From Phycisphaerae bacterium (GTDB lineage Bacteria; Planctomycetota; Phycisphaerae; UBA1845), in assembly GCA_029260075.1 (NCBI GenBank), contig JAJDDY010000067.1:1-64000 (forward strand): a stretch of DNA of 64,000 nucleotides, given 5' to 3'. This document shows, piece after piece, positions 17,392 through 26,593 of the stretch (position 1 is its first letter; each line of letters starts with the position of its first letter). A program made the translations under genes and the position numbers. The notes beneath the pieces are model-generated. The model saw nothing but the letters and a program-made list of their open reading frames with translations. It ran no database searches and was not told the origin of the DNA.

Positions 17392-18257
17392 GACGGATCG
17401 GTGGTCGACCGGCCTTCTGTCGGCGAAGCACCTGCTGTGGGCGAATTTTCCACAGTGGGCCAAGCACCGGCCAGCGTATGCTTCACGACGTCCTGATCGA
17501 AATAGTTCGTGCTCATACCGGCGTCGACGACGATCCGCTGGGCGTTGATACCGCTCGACCGCTCGCTCAGCAGAAACACCGCCGTGGCTGCGACCTCGTC
17601 CGTGGCGAGTCCCTTCTTGCGAAGCGTAACCTGCTCGGCGTACATGTAGTGATCAACGTAACCTGGAATACCGGCGGACGCGCTGGTCTTAAGCAAGCCC
17701 GCGCCGACCGAGTTGAATCGTATCTCGGAGAACCGGCTGAACGACTTCGCGAGGAACGCGGTCGTCGAGTCGAGCGCCGCCTTGGCTGGGGCCATGTATC
17801 CGTAACTTTCGACAGCCATGCGCGTGGTCGAAATGGAAATGGTCACCACGCTCGCCCGTTTATGCATCAGATGGCTGAACGCCTTGGCGATCGACACGAG
17901 CGAGAAACAGCTTACCGAGACGCACTGAAGAAAATCTTCCCGCCGAACTTCGTGGAACGTGCCCGAGAACGATTCGTAGTTGGCGTAGGCGATGGAGTGT
18001 ACGATTCCGTGGATCGGACCGCTGCCGACGGCCTTCGCCAACTCGGCAATCTGATCGTCGTCCCCCACATCGCACACGTGAACCTCGCGCCCAGCCAACA
18101 GTCGGTCGAGGCGTTCGCGACGCTCTTGCGACCGCACGCTGTAGATGACCGTCGCCCCTTCTTCCTCCAGAAGATGGGCGATGCGGTAGGCCACACTCCG
18201 TTTGTTGGCCACACCGAAGACGAGAAAACGCTTGCCGGTCAGGTCGAGAAAGCTCAC
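17388..18257 (-). CDS. fabI: Enoyl-ACP reductase, FabI type
   Basis: 289 residues. NADH/NADPH-dependent short-chain reductase that reduces the trans-2-enoyl-ACP double bond. FLDLTGKRFLVFGVANKRS is the FabI N-terminus, HSIAYAN the mid motif, and Tyr152 and Lys159 (SYGYMAPAKAAL) the catalytic YxxxxxxK pair. I take the GTG at 18257 as the start because it matches the conserved N-terminus and AGGCGGCGGG lies upstream; an ATG at 18290 would add 11 residues and overlap fabZ. The last ~25 residues (AWPTVENSPTAGASPTEG) are an odd tail of three imperfect six-residue repeats. It may be dedicated to the lipid cluster, given that housekeeping FAS genes are not nearby. Confidence 0.93.
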   Translation of the reverse strand: MSFLDLTGKRFLVFGVANKRSVAYRIAHLLEEEGATVIYSVRSQERRERLDRLLAGREVHVCDVGDDDQIAELAKAVGSGPIHGIVHSIAYANYESFSGTFHEVRREDFLQCVSVSCFSLVSIAKAFSHLMHKRASVVTISISTTRMAVESYGYMAPAKAALDSTTAFLAKSFSRFSEIRFNSVGAGLLKTSASAGIPGYVDHYMYAEQVTLRKKGLATDEVAATAVFLLSERSSGINAQRIVVDAGMSTNYFDQDVVKHTLAGAWPTVENSPTAGASPTEGRSTTDPS

Positions 18258-18262
18258 GATGG

Positions 18263-18700
18263 TTACCCGCCGCCTGGGGTTTGCATGCACACGAATTGAA
18301 CGCGAAGGACAGGCTTGCCCTCAACAGACGCCCGCCCCGTCAGGTAATACGCATTGTCGAGTTCATCATCGAGCGTCACGTCCATGCGAAGCGTCGAACC
18401 GGGTTTGACAATCCGGCGAAACTTCGCGTCGGTAATGCGTGTCAACACCGGCACGCCCCGGGACGCGTCGTAGCCGCCCATTCGATGGGCGATCAGCAGG
18501 GCACCCGCTTGAAAGCAGCACTCACTGATGAGCACGCCGGGCATGACCGGTTCGTGGGGGTAATGGCCTCGAAAGAAATCGGCCGACGGATCGACGTATT
18601 TCGTGGTAACGATGCGCCCGTCGTCCACTTCAACAATCTCGTCGACAAACAGAAAGGGCGGTCGATGCGGAATCGACTCTATGCTTAGGGTCTTTGTCAT
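18263..18700 (-). CDS. FabZ-like 3-hydroxyacyl-ACP dehydratase
   Basis: 145 residues, normal hotdog dehydratase length. [13 protein letters not shown] at residues 10-22 is the family start and [16 protein letters not shown] carries the catalytic His46 and Glu60. It dehydrates 3-hydroxyacyl-ACP in the elongation cycle. The ATG at 18700 overlaps the TGA of the upstream CrtI-like gene (ATGA). A longer reading upstream is unsupported. FabZ and FabI in tandem with a dedicated ACP and ketosynthase make a nearly complete elongation module; only a FabG-type ketoreductase is missing. Confidence 0.92.
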   Translation of the reverse strand: MTKTLSIESIPHRPPFLFVDEIVEVDDGRIVTTKYVDPSADFFRGHYPHEPVMPGVLISECCFQAGALLIAHRMGGYDASRGVPVLTRITDAKFRRIVKPGSTLRMDVTLDDELDNAYYLTGRASVEGKPVLRVQFVCMQTPGGG

Positions 18701-20163
18701 GAGCGCATGGGCTCCGTCGTGGAGATCGTGTCGTCGTGCCCGCCGGTTCTTGCCTGTTCGAACATGTAGGTCTCCAACTCGTTGGCGACGATCACACCGT
18801 AGTTGATCGCACCAAGCCAACCGGACATGATGATACCCACAGACCCGGCGTGGAACAGACCTGGGATATGATTGGGTAAGTCCATACTGACCTTCAACCC
18901 CTCGAACTTCGTGCCGAAGGTCGAGCCGTGCATCTGCTGCGTATAGTGGTGAAACGTCACCGGCGTCGACGCTTCGACGTGGTCGAGTTTGCTTCGTATG
19001 TCGGGCACATATTTCTCAAGAGCAGCCAACGTCGTTTCGATCAGGTGCGCCTTGTCGCGTTGATAGTCCTCTGGGCTGAGGTTGGCCCAATCATTCCAGT
19101 TCGCGTTGGTCGACGAGACGATGGCGTAGCGATCGCTACCCGGTCGCGTGTCGGGGTAGTACATGGAAAACGTTCGACTCGTGACGTCCCTGGCGCACAT
19201 GGCCTTCGTATCGAACACGTCGCTGACGGACGTGAAAAGCAGGTCGCCGATGTAGTCGATCCGCTCACCCTTCTTGATTCCCATATAGACCTGGCAACTG
19301 CTGTTGTTGAGTCGGACCGCCCGCGTTTCTTCGAGCAACTCATCCGGGCAATGCTCCGGACCCACCAGCTTTTCCACGGTTGTCTTGAGGTTGGCGTTGG
19401 AAAGCACGGCGCCGGCGCTGATCCGCCGACCGTTGGCGATCACACCGCACGCCCGTCCGTCTTCAACAACGATGCGCTCGACCTGAACCTGTTTGCGCAG
19501 GTCGACGCCGGTGCGCACCATCTCCTGACGCATCATCTGAATGAGCTTGTCGGTGCCACCCTGAAAAATGTAGACGCCCCTGCTCATGAAGTTGGAAAAA
19601 ACGATGCCGTACGTGATGGCCGGGTCGTCCAGTGTGGAGCCGTTAGCGTAGGTGATCGGTTCCATCAGCAGACGGACGACGTCGGATCGGCCGGGAAAGA
19701 ACTTCTCGAACAACTCGCGCGTGGTCATGGACTGGTCATCGTAGAAGTCCATGCGCCGCGCGGTGTCGAAGAATGATTCCACCGTTTCAGGGGCGATGCC
19801 GAACCGCTCGACGAGAATTCGCGTGAAGTCGGCGCGGTCGAACGGTGTCTTCAGTTGAAACTGGGGGTTGTCGAACACGATGCCTTTGAGTTGGACGATG
19901 CAGTCGGCGATCTCGCGGGTCCAATACTTCCGGCAGCTCTTGATCATGCCGATCGGAAACCCGTGCAGCGAAATATCGAAAATGTGCCCGCCCTTGCGCC
20001 GAAACCAGGTGGCCATGCCGCCGAAGTTGTAGTGTTGTTCGAGAAGCAGGACGCTTCGCCCGCACTTGGCGAGGTTGTTCGCAGACGTCATCCCCGCGAG
20101 GCCCGCGCCGATCACGATCACATCGTAGTGATCCCGTACACCATCAAGACGATCCCGCGCCAT
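18697..20163 (-). CDS. CrtI-like FAD oxidoreductase 1
   Basis: 488 residues. Phytoene-desaturase (CrtI) superfamily: the FAD dinucleotide motif [18 protein letters not shown] lies at about 14-31, followed by [16 protein letters not shown]. The C-terminal motif [20 protein letters not shown] matches the CrtI end signature region. Relatives desaturate, isomerise or saturate polyenes. No phytoene synthase or cyclase is nearby; the neighbours are fatty-acid enzymes, so an acyl-ACP or polyene substrate is more likely than a carotenoid. Two such enzymes side by side also occur in the gene sets proposed for anammox ladderane lipids. The gene is translationally coupled to fabZ and 49 bases downstream of the second CrtI-like gene. 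Confidence 0.85.
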   Translation of the reverse strand: MARDRLDGVRDHYDVIVIGAGLAGMTSANNLAKCGRSVLLLEQHYNFGGMATWFRRKGGHIFDISLHGFPIGMIKSCRKYWTREIADCIVQLKGIVFDNPQFQLKTPFDRADFTRILVERFGIAPETVESFFDTARRMDFYDDQSMTTRELFEKFFPGRSDVVRLLMEPITYANGSTLDDPAITYGIVFSNFMSRGVYIFQGGTDKLIQMMRQEMVRTGVDLRKQVQVERIVVEDGRACGVIANGRRISAGAVLSNANLKTTVEKLVGPEHCPDELLEETRAVRLNNSSCQVYMGIKKGERIDYIGDLLFTSVSDVFDTKAMCARDVTSRTFSMYYPDTRPGSDRYAIVSSTNANWNDWANLSPEDYQRDKAHLIETTLAALEKYVPDIRSKLDHVEASTPVTFHHYTQQMHGSTFGTKFEGLKVSMDLPNHIPGLFHAGSVGIIMSGWLGAINYGVIVANELETYMFEQARTGGHDDTISTTEPMRS

Positions 20164-20212
20164 AATCCGAAACTACCCTCAACTTTCCGTGGCTACGCGG
20201 TACTTCCCGTCG

Positions 20213-21637
20213 CTAGGCTTGGGAAAGCACATGCAGGTTCGCAATGGTGACCCCGCTGAGCATGGCCCCAATGATACCCAGAAACCCCTGATCGGTTCCG
20301 CAGATGAAGAGGTTTTCGACGCGCGTGCGTCCGTCACGTCTCTTGCGCGGCGAACCGTAGACCGCTCCGTTCGCGTGACCCGTAAACCGCTGGATCGTTC
20401 GCGGCGTGAACATGTCAGTATACACAATATGCGGCGAAAATCCCGGTATGACCGATTCGCCGCGCCGACGAAAGTCGGCCAGCAGCGACGCCTTGGCCTC
20501 GCGGTAGGCGACCTCGTCCAGCGAGTTCCACCGCGCGTAGTTGGCGAGCCACGTCACGCGGAACAGACTATCCTTTACCGACTCGTGCCCTTCGTAGTTG
20601 GTCGGACAGCAGATCACACCGCTTCGAAGATCCACGAGTTCGTTCGGGACAGCGTAGTCGAACACATCCGAATCGTTGAAGAACACGATCGCAGCGTCGT
20701 GGCCAAGCTGATGCGGATGTTCGTCGAGCACGGCGATCGTCTCCACGAACGATATCCGACCGACTGGGTCGTCTGGCACATTTTGGCTGTGATCGGAGCA
20801 CATGCCCATGGTTTCGTGGAAACCAGCGGACGAAAACACCACGTCGGCGGTAATCTGCTCGCCGGAGTCGAGCACGATGCTCTCGACCGTGCCGCCCTTC
20901 ACGTTGATTCGGTCGACGCCGCATTGCATGCGGAGCTTGCCACCGCACGATCGATACTTGCGTACGAGCATCTTGATAATCGTGCGGACGCCATCCACCG
21001 GCCTCGCGAAGCCTTCGAGAAGAATACTCTTGAACATGGTCACGAACTGCGTGAAGTCCATGTCGTGCTCTTCCGCACTTCCGTAGTACATGAGCGGGCA
21101 GAGCAGCATTTCCGTCAGGACCGGATCGTCAATATGCGCGCGCAGGACGCGGCGGGCCGATAGGGGCTTGGCGTCGAGGCGGACGTCGTTGTACTCACGC
21201 ACCACGGTCAACAAGCGTTGGAACGCGTCCTTCTGGTGTGGGAATTCTCGTGCGACCTCGTCGGTAAGTTCGGCGATGTCGTTGGAAAAGCGCAATGTTC
21301 GACCCGGGAAACGAATCTCGGAGAACCGCTGCGGATGCATCGCGAAATCGTCACGGGTGAGGCGTAGCTGCCGACAGAGCTTGGCGAGGGGTGCTTGTCG
21401 TACGTTTGGCGGGGCAAAATTCGTCACCGCGTGCAACCCGACGTCGAACGAACGACCGTCGATCGTGTAGTACGAATTCAACCCGCCGTACGCATAGTGC
21501 TTCTCGAGAATGCATACGCGCTTGTCGAAGTAGGCAAGGCGAATCCCCGCTGCGAGCCCGGACATGCCCGCACCAATGATGGCGACGTCGTAGTGCATTG
21601 GGGTAGAACGTGAGGGCGCCTCATGCCGCCGGACCAT
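20213..21637 (-). CDS. CrtI-like FAD oxidoreductase 2
   Basis: 474 residues. Same superfamily as the next gene but clearly diverged: VAIIGAGMSGLAAGIRLAYF is the FAD motif, followed by CILEKHYAYGGLNSYY, and VENLFICGTDQGFLGIIGAM near the C-terminus. The ATG at 21637 has AAGGGAG 5 bases upstream, so I prefer it; another ATG at 21598 starts MHYDVAIIGAG, closer to the domain. It probably acts on the same acyl substrate as its paralogue, perhaps as a consecutive desaturation or isomerisation step; this is inference. It follows the acp gene after a 245 bp gap that holds two repeats. Confidence 0.85.
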   Translation of the reverse strand: MVRRHEAPSRSTPMHYDVAIIGAGMSGLAAGIRLAYFDKRVCILEKHYAYGGLNSYYTIDGRSFDVGLHAVTNFAPPNVRQAPLAKLCRQLRLTRDDFAMHPQRFSEIRFPGRTLRFSNDIAELTDEVAREFPHQKDAFQRLLTVVREYNDVRLDAKPLSARRVLRAHIDDPVLTEMLLCPLMYYGSAEEHDMDFTQFVTMFKSILLEGFARPVDGVRTIIKMLVRKYRSCGGKLRMQCGVDRINVKGGTVESIVLDSGEQITADVVFSSAGFHETMGMCSDHSQNVPDDPVGRISFVETIAVLDEHPHQLGHDAAIVFFNDSDVFDYAVPNELVDLRSGVICCPTNYEGHESVKDSLFRVTWLANYARWNSLDEVAYREAKASLLADFRRRGESVIPGFSPHIVYTDMFTPRTIQRFTGHANGAVYGSPRKRRDGRTRVENLFICGTDQGFLGIIGAMLSGVTIANLHVLSQA

Positions 21638-21882
21638 GCCGACTCCCTTGTCTCGCACCAGCCGGGTGGCCCATGGCTTTAGCCGTGGGGGAGTCGAATC
21701 GACGCCGGACTCCAGGTGCTGTGTCGTGAATCCCTTCTCGACACCCTCGGACAGCCCGCTAAGTGCGTGTCTAAGAAGCCCCTTTCCGAGCCGCGCCCGT
21801 GAGGAAGCGGTCCGGTTTCGTGGGCGAGAACCGCTCCCTTACGGTCGCGGCTCAGTTTGTCATAACCCTTTCTATACACCCT
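21638..21882. repeat. Repeats inside the lipid operon
   Basis: The gap between acp and the second CrtI-like gene holds a family C copy (21665-21702), a short D-like sequence near 21724-21742 and a family A palindrome (21785-21854). The right outer end of the A element (CTCTAAGACG) overlaps the acp stop codon at 21883-21885. If the A hairpin ends transcription, downstream expression would fall relative to acp. Confidence 0.75.
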
Positions 21883-22143
21883 CTAAGACGCGGCGACGGC
21901 CTCAAACTTGGGCGCAAGATAGGCGGCACAACTGTCCAGCGTTTCCAGCTGCATATAGTCTTCCTTTGGGACTTCGACCTTGTATCGCTTGCGTAGCTCC
22001 ATGACGATGTCCAGAAAGTCCATCGAATCCATATCGAGCTGATCCCGCAAGCGGACGTCGCTCTTGACGTCCGACAGATCCGCATCCGGCGCGATCGTCT
22101 CGATGATTTTGAGGATTATCTCCTTGACTTGCTGCTGTCCCAT
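21883..22143 (-). CDS. Acyl carrier protein
   Basis: 86 residues, acidic, predicted four-helix carrier. The phosphopantetheine site is Ser40 in QLDMDSMDFLDIV. The start at 22143 follows AAAAAGG and gives a normal ACP N-terminus (MGQQQVKEIILKIIETIAPD); a TTG at 22197 would add 18 untypical residues. Lying 50 bases after the ketosynthase and in an operon with FabZ, FabI and an Sfp-type transferase, it is presumably a dedicated carrier rather than the housekeeping AcpP. Its TAG stop lies within the end of a family A repeat element. Confidence 0.92.
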   Translation of the reverse strand: MGQQQVKEIILKIIETIAPDADLSDVKSDVRLRDQLDMDSMDFLDIVMELRKRYKVEVPKEDYMQLETLDSCAAYLAPKFEAVAAS

Positions 22144-22193
22144 GCCTTTTTCGAGTCCTTCGCTTACGCCGCCCGTTACCGGGATCGGCCGTA

Positions 22194-23432
22194 TCAACCG
22201 CGATAGCGCCTAACCACAACCGCAGAGTTGGTACCCAACATACCGAACGAGTTGTTCAGAATGCAGTCCACGCGGTCGAGGGTTCGCGGTTCGTTGATCA
22301 CCAGATTCCTTAGCGCACAATCGGGATCGAGTTCGGTGACGTTGATCGTGGGGTGCACGATCCCATCGTCAAACGATCCCAGGTTGCCCGCCAACTCCAA
22401 AGCACCGGCTGCCCCCATGGCGTGGCCGATGAAACTCTTCGTATTGTTTACATACACATCGCTGCAATCGCCAAACACACGGCGAAGCGCGGATACCTCT
22501 TGCTGATCGCCCAGCTCGGTGGCTGTGGCGTGCGTGCTGACGATGTCCACGTCGCACGCTTCAATCTCTGAGCGCCCCAAGGCCAACTGTATGCACTCGG
22601 CGATGCGCTCGGGATTCGGCAGCACCGAGTCGGAAGCGTCCGAGTTCATCGCGTACCCAATGACCTCAGCCACAATCGGCGCCTTGCGCCGCACCGCGTC
22701 GCTCAGGCGTTCAAGCACATACAGGCAACCGCCTTCCGCGACGACAACGCCGTTTCGCGCCTTGTCGAATGGCCTGCATGCTTCGGTTGGATCGTCATGC
22801 GTCGCCAACGCATTCTGGCTTGCGAAACTCGCAAATATGCCAAACGAATGAATCGACTCCGACACACCGCCAGCCAGCGCCACGTCGACCTCGCCCAGGC
22901 GAAGCATCTGCACGCCTTGAATCAATCCGGCGTTGCCAGCAGCACAGGCCGCGCCAATAGTATAGTGCGGACCCTGCAAGCCAAGGCAGATCGTCACCTC
23001 CCCCGCAGGGTTGTTCGCCACCGTTCGGGGGTTGTGGTGGTGCGACCAGTAACGCGTGTCATAGTCGTACTGGCGGATCAGGTCAATCTCGTTCTCGGTT
23101 TCCACCGTGCCATGCTCGGTGATTCCGATGAACACGCCGACCCGCGCGGGGTCCAAACGCTCCCGATCAATCGCCGCCTTCCCCAAGGCCTCTTCGGCGC
23201 AGTAGACCGCGATTGCCCCGGCGCGTGTTCCGCGACGACGGTCCTTACGGCTCTGATGCCGCAATTCGTCGTGACAACACACTCCGGCGGCCACTTGGCC
23301 CATGAACCGGGTTTCCATCGTCGTCACGCCCGACACGCCCGCAAGCAAGGCACGCCGAAATTCTTCCAGCGAACTGCCGTTGGGCGCCGTGAGCCCTACG
23401 CCCGTGATGACGACTCGTTCCGAATGCGACAT
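22194..23432 (-). CDS. Beta-ketoacyl-ACP synthase, KAS II-like
   Basis: 412 residues. It performs the decarboxylating condensation of malonyl-ACP with an acyl chain. The Cys-His-His triad is intact: Cys163 in GAACAAGNAG, His301 in STHATATELGDQQE and His337 in NTKSFIGHAMGAAG. The start at 23432 (MSHSERVVITGVGLTAPNG) has AGGAG 3-8 bases upstream; the longer open frame runs into repeat-derived sequence. HHHNPRTVANNPAGEV near residue 131 is an unusual histidine run. No chain-length-factor partner is next to it, so it probably works as a homodimer. It heads the ACP-CrtI-FabZ-FabI gene series. Confidence 0.92.
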   Translation of the reverse strand: MSHSERVVITGVGLTAPNGSSLEEFRRALLAGVSGVTTMETRFMGQVAAGVCCHDELRHQSRKDRRRGTRAGAIAVYCAEEALGKAAIDRERLDPARVGVFIGITEHGTVETENEIDLIRQYDYDTRYWSHHHNPRTVANNPAGEVTICLGLQGPHYTIGAACAAGNAGLIQGVQMLRLGEVDVALAGGVSESIHSFGIFASFASQNALATHDDPTEACRPFDKARNGVVVAEGGCLYVLERLSDAVRRKAPIVAEVIGYAMNSDASDSVLPNPERIAECIQLALGRSEIEACDVDIVSTHATATELGDQQEVSALRRVFGDCSDVYVNNTKSFIGHAMGAAGALELAGNLGSFDDGIVHPTINVTELDPDCALRNLVINEPRTLDRVDCILNNSFGMLGTNSAVVVRRYRG

Positions 23433-23744
23433 TCGCTCCTCGCGCAGGGCAGAGCACGCGACCCGTGGCGGCAACCCCCGCCTCGAAACGTTTCGCGACC
23501 GCCCACCAGCAGCGCGTTGAAAGAAGACCAGTTGGCGCGGGCTTCCAGCCTGTGAAAACACGAGCGGGAAGCACCTGCCTGGCTTCTTCAACGAACCTTC
23601 AGGCTCGCATTCTACGAGCCGACCCGGTCAAGACGCTCGGCCGGGTCTGTGGAACTGGGGAGTTTAACAGATTACGCGCAGTTGGGAATCCCTCTGGCCG
23701 AGCAATCCCAGCGGGCGTATCGACGACGTCTCCCGTCAGTCGGC
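23433..23744. repeat. Gap between OleD-like gene and ketosynthase with a short inverted-repeat element
   Basis: 312 bases. At about 23514-23600 there is a compact unit bounded by CGTTGAAAGAAGACCAG and CCTGGCTTCTTCAACG, inverted repeats around a degenerate family B core (GGGCTTCCAGCC). Any promoter of the ketosynthase gene would lie here; no boxes were convincing. Confidence 0.6.
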
Positions 23745-24755
23745 TCAACGACACGCATCCGATACCGCGTCGACCGCGGCCGAAGAGAACAATCGGTCGA
23801 GACCGTCGTCAGCCGAAACGGTCGCCTCATATCCGAAGTCTCGTCGCGCCGAAGATATGTCAAAATAGTGACTCTTGGCGAGCTGGGACGCCATGAAGCG
23901 CGTCATCCGTGGCTCACGTCGACTTCCGACGCATCGGTGAAGCGCCTCCAGAATGGCCCCCGCGCGGCGAGCGGCGGCGTAGCTGATGGACTTCGTGATG
24001 GCCGGCGCACCCGCCCGCCGCAGCACCTTGCCAAGCCAAGGCCAGATCGCTACCGGCTCACCTTGACTTATGAAGTACGCCCGCCCCGCGCACGGCGACC
24101 CAACCGAAAGCGCCTCGGCGGCTAGAACATGCGCGGAGGCGGCGTTGTCGATATATGTAATATCCACGAGATTCGTCCCATCGCCCACGCGTCGAAGCCG
24201 GCCTCGACGCGCTTGGTCGATAACCCGAGGAATCAAGTGCGGGTCGCCGGGACCCCATATCAGATGCGGGCGTAGCGCGACTGTCGCCAACTCGGACCCG
24301 TTGGCGCCGAGCACGAGTTGCTCTGCGGCTGCTTTCGTTTCGGGATAGTGAGCAAGGTATCGCGGCGGATATGGCTGTGATTCGTCCACGCCGCAAAGAT
24401 CGTCTTCGCCGAACACGACGCTGGGCGAACTCGTGAAGACGAGCCGGCCGACGCCCTGTTGCCGACAAGCGTCAATGACGTTACGCGTACCCACCACGTT
24501 AATCTCATGAAACACCCGGCGTGGTCCCCAGATGGCGGCGAGCGCGGCGGTATGAAACACGAAGTCGATATTGCGACACGCCTGCTTTAGATCCACGGCA
24601 TTTCTGATATCTGCCTGAATGCAGCGTACACCGACGGCGTCGAGTTCGGGGTACGAGTGGCGACCGAGCGCGACGACCTCGTGGCCACGGTCGCGCAGCA
24701 TGCGCACGATCGCCCCACCGAGAAACCCGCCGCCACCGGTGACGAGCGTCTTCAT
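23745..24755 (-). CDS. OleD-like NAD(P)-dependent 2-alkyl-3-ketoacid reductase
   Basis: 336 residues, extended short-chain dehydrogenase of the 3-beta-HSD/epimerase group. MKTLVTGGGGFLGGAIVRML is the nucleotide motif; Tyr and Lys of HYPETKAAA are the catalytic pair; LRPHLIWGPGDPHLIPR and GRAYFISQGEPV are segments I recognise from OleD, which reduces 2-alkyl-3-ketoalkanoic acids in the bacterial head-to-head hydrocarbon pathway. The ATG overlaps the OleC-like stop (ATGA), the same order and coupling as in ole loci. OleA and OleB are not adjacent, so the true substrate could differ. It could also supply the ketoreductase step missing from the neighbouring fatty-acid module. Confidence 0.85.
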   Translation of the reverse strand: MKTLVTGGGGFLGGAIVRMLRDRGHEVVALGRHSYPELDAVGVRCIQADIRNAVDLKQACRNIDFVFHTAALAAIWGPRRVFHEINVVGTRNVIDACRQQGVGRLVFTSSPSVVFGEDDLCGVDESQPYPPRYLAHYPETKAAAEQLVLGANGSELATVALRPHLIWGPGDPHLIPRVIDQARRGRLRRVGDGTNLVDITYIDNAASAHVLAAEALSVGSPCAGRAYFISQGEPVAIWPWLGKVLRRAGAPAITKSISYAAARRAGAILEALHRCVGSRREPRMTRFMASQLAKSHYFDISSARRDFGYEATVSADDGLDRLFSSAAVDAVSDACR

Positions 24756-26593
24756 CGCAATCGCCCCGTAGCCCATACGGTCAGAGCTTCCCGATTGATC
24801 TTGGCGTTGTGGCGAACGTCTACGGGTAGGTCTCGATGAAACAATACGTGCTTGATCCCACTGGTCATCGGGTCATCGGCGCCTAGTTGCAGGAGTTCTT
24901 TGACGATCCGATCGCGCGCGACAGCCTTCTTAGGAAAGCGCCCCGAACGTGGTTCGACAACGATCGCGGGAACCTTGTGACCCTGTTCACCAACGCCCAC
25001 CAGCGCCGAGCGCTGCACATCGCCGTGCTGGTTGAAGACGGATTCGCAGAGCACGGAATAGAGTGTACTGCTCGTCGTTTCCACACGGTGGGCTTTGCGG
25101 CCACAAAACCAAACACGGCCATCGCCGTCGCGGTATCCGATGTCGCCGATTCGATGACGTATGCTGTCGCCGTCGCGAATCTTGGCTGAAGCGGTCGCGG
25201 CAGGCAGTCCGAAATACTCCTTCGTGACAACCGGACCGGAAACCACGATCTCACCAAACTCGCCGTCCGCCACAAGCAAGTCATCCGACCAAGTGGGGAT
25301 CGGCTCGTCGGTGATACGTATCAGACTTAGGATGATGTTGGCCAACGGTCGACCGACGCACGTACCGCGCGGTTTTCCGGAAGGTGCCGAGAAAGGATTC
25401 ACGGCACAGCTAGCAGGATTCGAGTCTCGCTCGTGGTCAGGTGCCGAGAAGGGATTCACGGCGCAGCTCTTGGTCGCAGACGCCGAAGCGTAATTCACGG
25501 CACAGCGTAGCGCCACAATCTCACGGCCGCTGATGGACGTCGCCGGTAGTGATTCCGTGGCCCCGTAGGGCGTGTGTACGTCGGCGTCGGGATCGATCAC
25601 GGACCGCAACTGTTCGATCACATGGAATGGAACAGGTGCTCCGGCGATGAGGATGCGACGAATCGATGGCAGTTTGATCCCGTGGTGTACACAGTGGGCG
25701 GCTACGCGCCGCCACAGCGCGGGCGATCCGAACGTGTTCGTCACGCCACGATCGATGATTGCGCGAACGATTCTTGCCGGGTCGACGTTGGCCGGGCGCG
25801 AGGGATCCATGTCCGGGATGACGCAAGTCATTCCCATGGCCGGGTCGAACAGGGCGAACAGCGGGAACGTGGGGAGGTCGACCTCGCCGGGTTTGATGTC
25901 GTAGTGCTGCTGGATCGACTGCACCTGAGCTTCGAACATTCCGTGGGTATACACAACACCCTTCGCCGGGCCGGTGCTACCCGACGTGAATAAGATTGCG
26001 GCTGTTTCGTCTGCGGCGGTCTCGCCGATTTCGAAGTGATCGTCAGCATCGCGCGCCAGTTGTGACAGCGTGGACCCGCCCCAGAACCACCGCCGACCGA
26101 CAGTAACGACATGACGCACGGTGCGAAAGGATCGCGGGCGAAGGACGCGAACGACCTGCGCTGCGCCGACGCCGATGACCGCGTGTAACTCGACTTGCCG
26201 AATGCACTCGAGCAGTCGTCGCACACCCATACCCGGATCGATCATCACGGGCACGGTCCGCAACTTGAACAGGGCGAAGATGATCGCGACGAAGTCGAAG
26301 CCCGGCCTGACCATTACCAAGACACGCCGGCCCTGATTGATCCCGATCGACGCCAGACCGTTGGCGTAGCGGTTCGAGAGGGATTCGAACTCGGCAAAAC
26401 TCAATTCGGAATAGCGGACCGGTCGGGTGCCTGATGCGTCGTTCGACACGACCACCGCCGGTCGGTTCGGCGCTTCGGCGGCGCGGAACGAAAGATGTGC
26501 GGCGATATTGTGGCACCGTCCGCCCGGACCCAATCCGGGCATGTCACCTGACACGATTTCACTAGTGGGCGCTTCGATCGGTCGCATGGCCAT
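24752..26593 (-). CDS. OleC-like AMP-forming ligase (beta-lactone synthetase family) with in-frame repeat insert
   Basis: 613 residues, ANL superfamily. FTSGSTGPAKGVVYTH is the ATP/P-loop motif, PYGATESLPATSISGREI the A5 region and GDIGYRDGDGRVWFCGRK the A7/A8 hinge. The pattern ATESLPATSISGRE and the run up to GTCVGRP match OleC, which converts 2-alkyl-3-hydroxy acids to beta-lactones. Between residues about 365 and 410, where the family has a short loop, three copies of a family D/F-type repeat are read in frame and give CAVNPFSAP twice plus a decayed copy. The frame is intact and both domains are present, so the enzyme may still fold. Translationally coupled to the OleD-like gene. Confidence 0.87.
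   Translation of the reverse strand: MAMRPIEAPTSEIVSGDMPGLGPGGRCHNIAAHLSFRAAEAPNRPAVVVSNDASGTRPVRYSELSFAEFESLSNRYANGLASIGINQGRRVLVMVRPGFDFVAIIFALFKLRTVPVMIDPGMGVRRLLECIRQVELHAVIGVGAAQVVRVLRPRSFRTVRHVVTVGRRWFWGGSTLSQLARDADDHFEIGETAADETAAILFTSGSTGPAKGVVYTHGMFEAQVQSIQQHYDIKPGEVDLPTFPLFALFDPAMGMTCVIPDMDPSRPANVDPARIVRAIIDRGVTNTFGSPALWRRVAAHCVHHGIKLPSIRRILIAGAPVPFHVIEQLRSVIDPDADVHTPYGATESLPATSISGREIVALRCAVNYASASATKSCAVNPFSAPDHERDSNPASCAVNPFSAPSGKPRGTCVGRPLANIILSLIRITDEPIPTWSDDLLVADGEFGEIVVSGPVVTKEYFGLPAATASAKIRDGDSIRHRIGDIGYRDGDGRVWFCGRKAHRVETTSSTLYSVLCESVFNQHGDVQRSALVGVGEQGHKVPAIVVEPRSGRFPKKAVARDRIVKELLQLGADDPMTSGIKHVLFHRDLPVDVRHNAKINREALTVWATGRLR
25383..25507. repeat. Three repeat copies inside the OleC-like coding sequence
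   Basis: GGTGCCGAGAAAGGATTCAC at 25383-25402, GGTGCCGAGAAGGGATTCAC at 25440-25459 and a decayed copy with AATTCACGGCACAGC ending near 25506. They belong to the same family as the intergenic GTGAATCCTTTCTCGCACC and GTGCCGTGATTCC repeats and are all in frame. Confidence 0.85.

Noticed and set aside
18697-21637. Carotenoid biosynthesis locus
   Set aside because: Two CrtI-like genes but no phytoene synthase, cyclase or ketolase nearby; the neighbours are fatty-acid enzymes.
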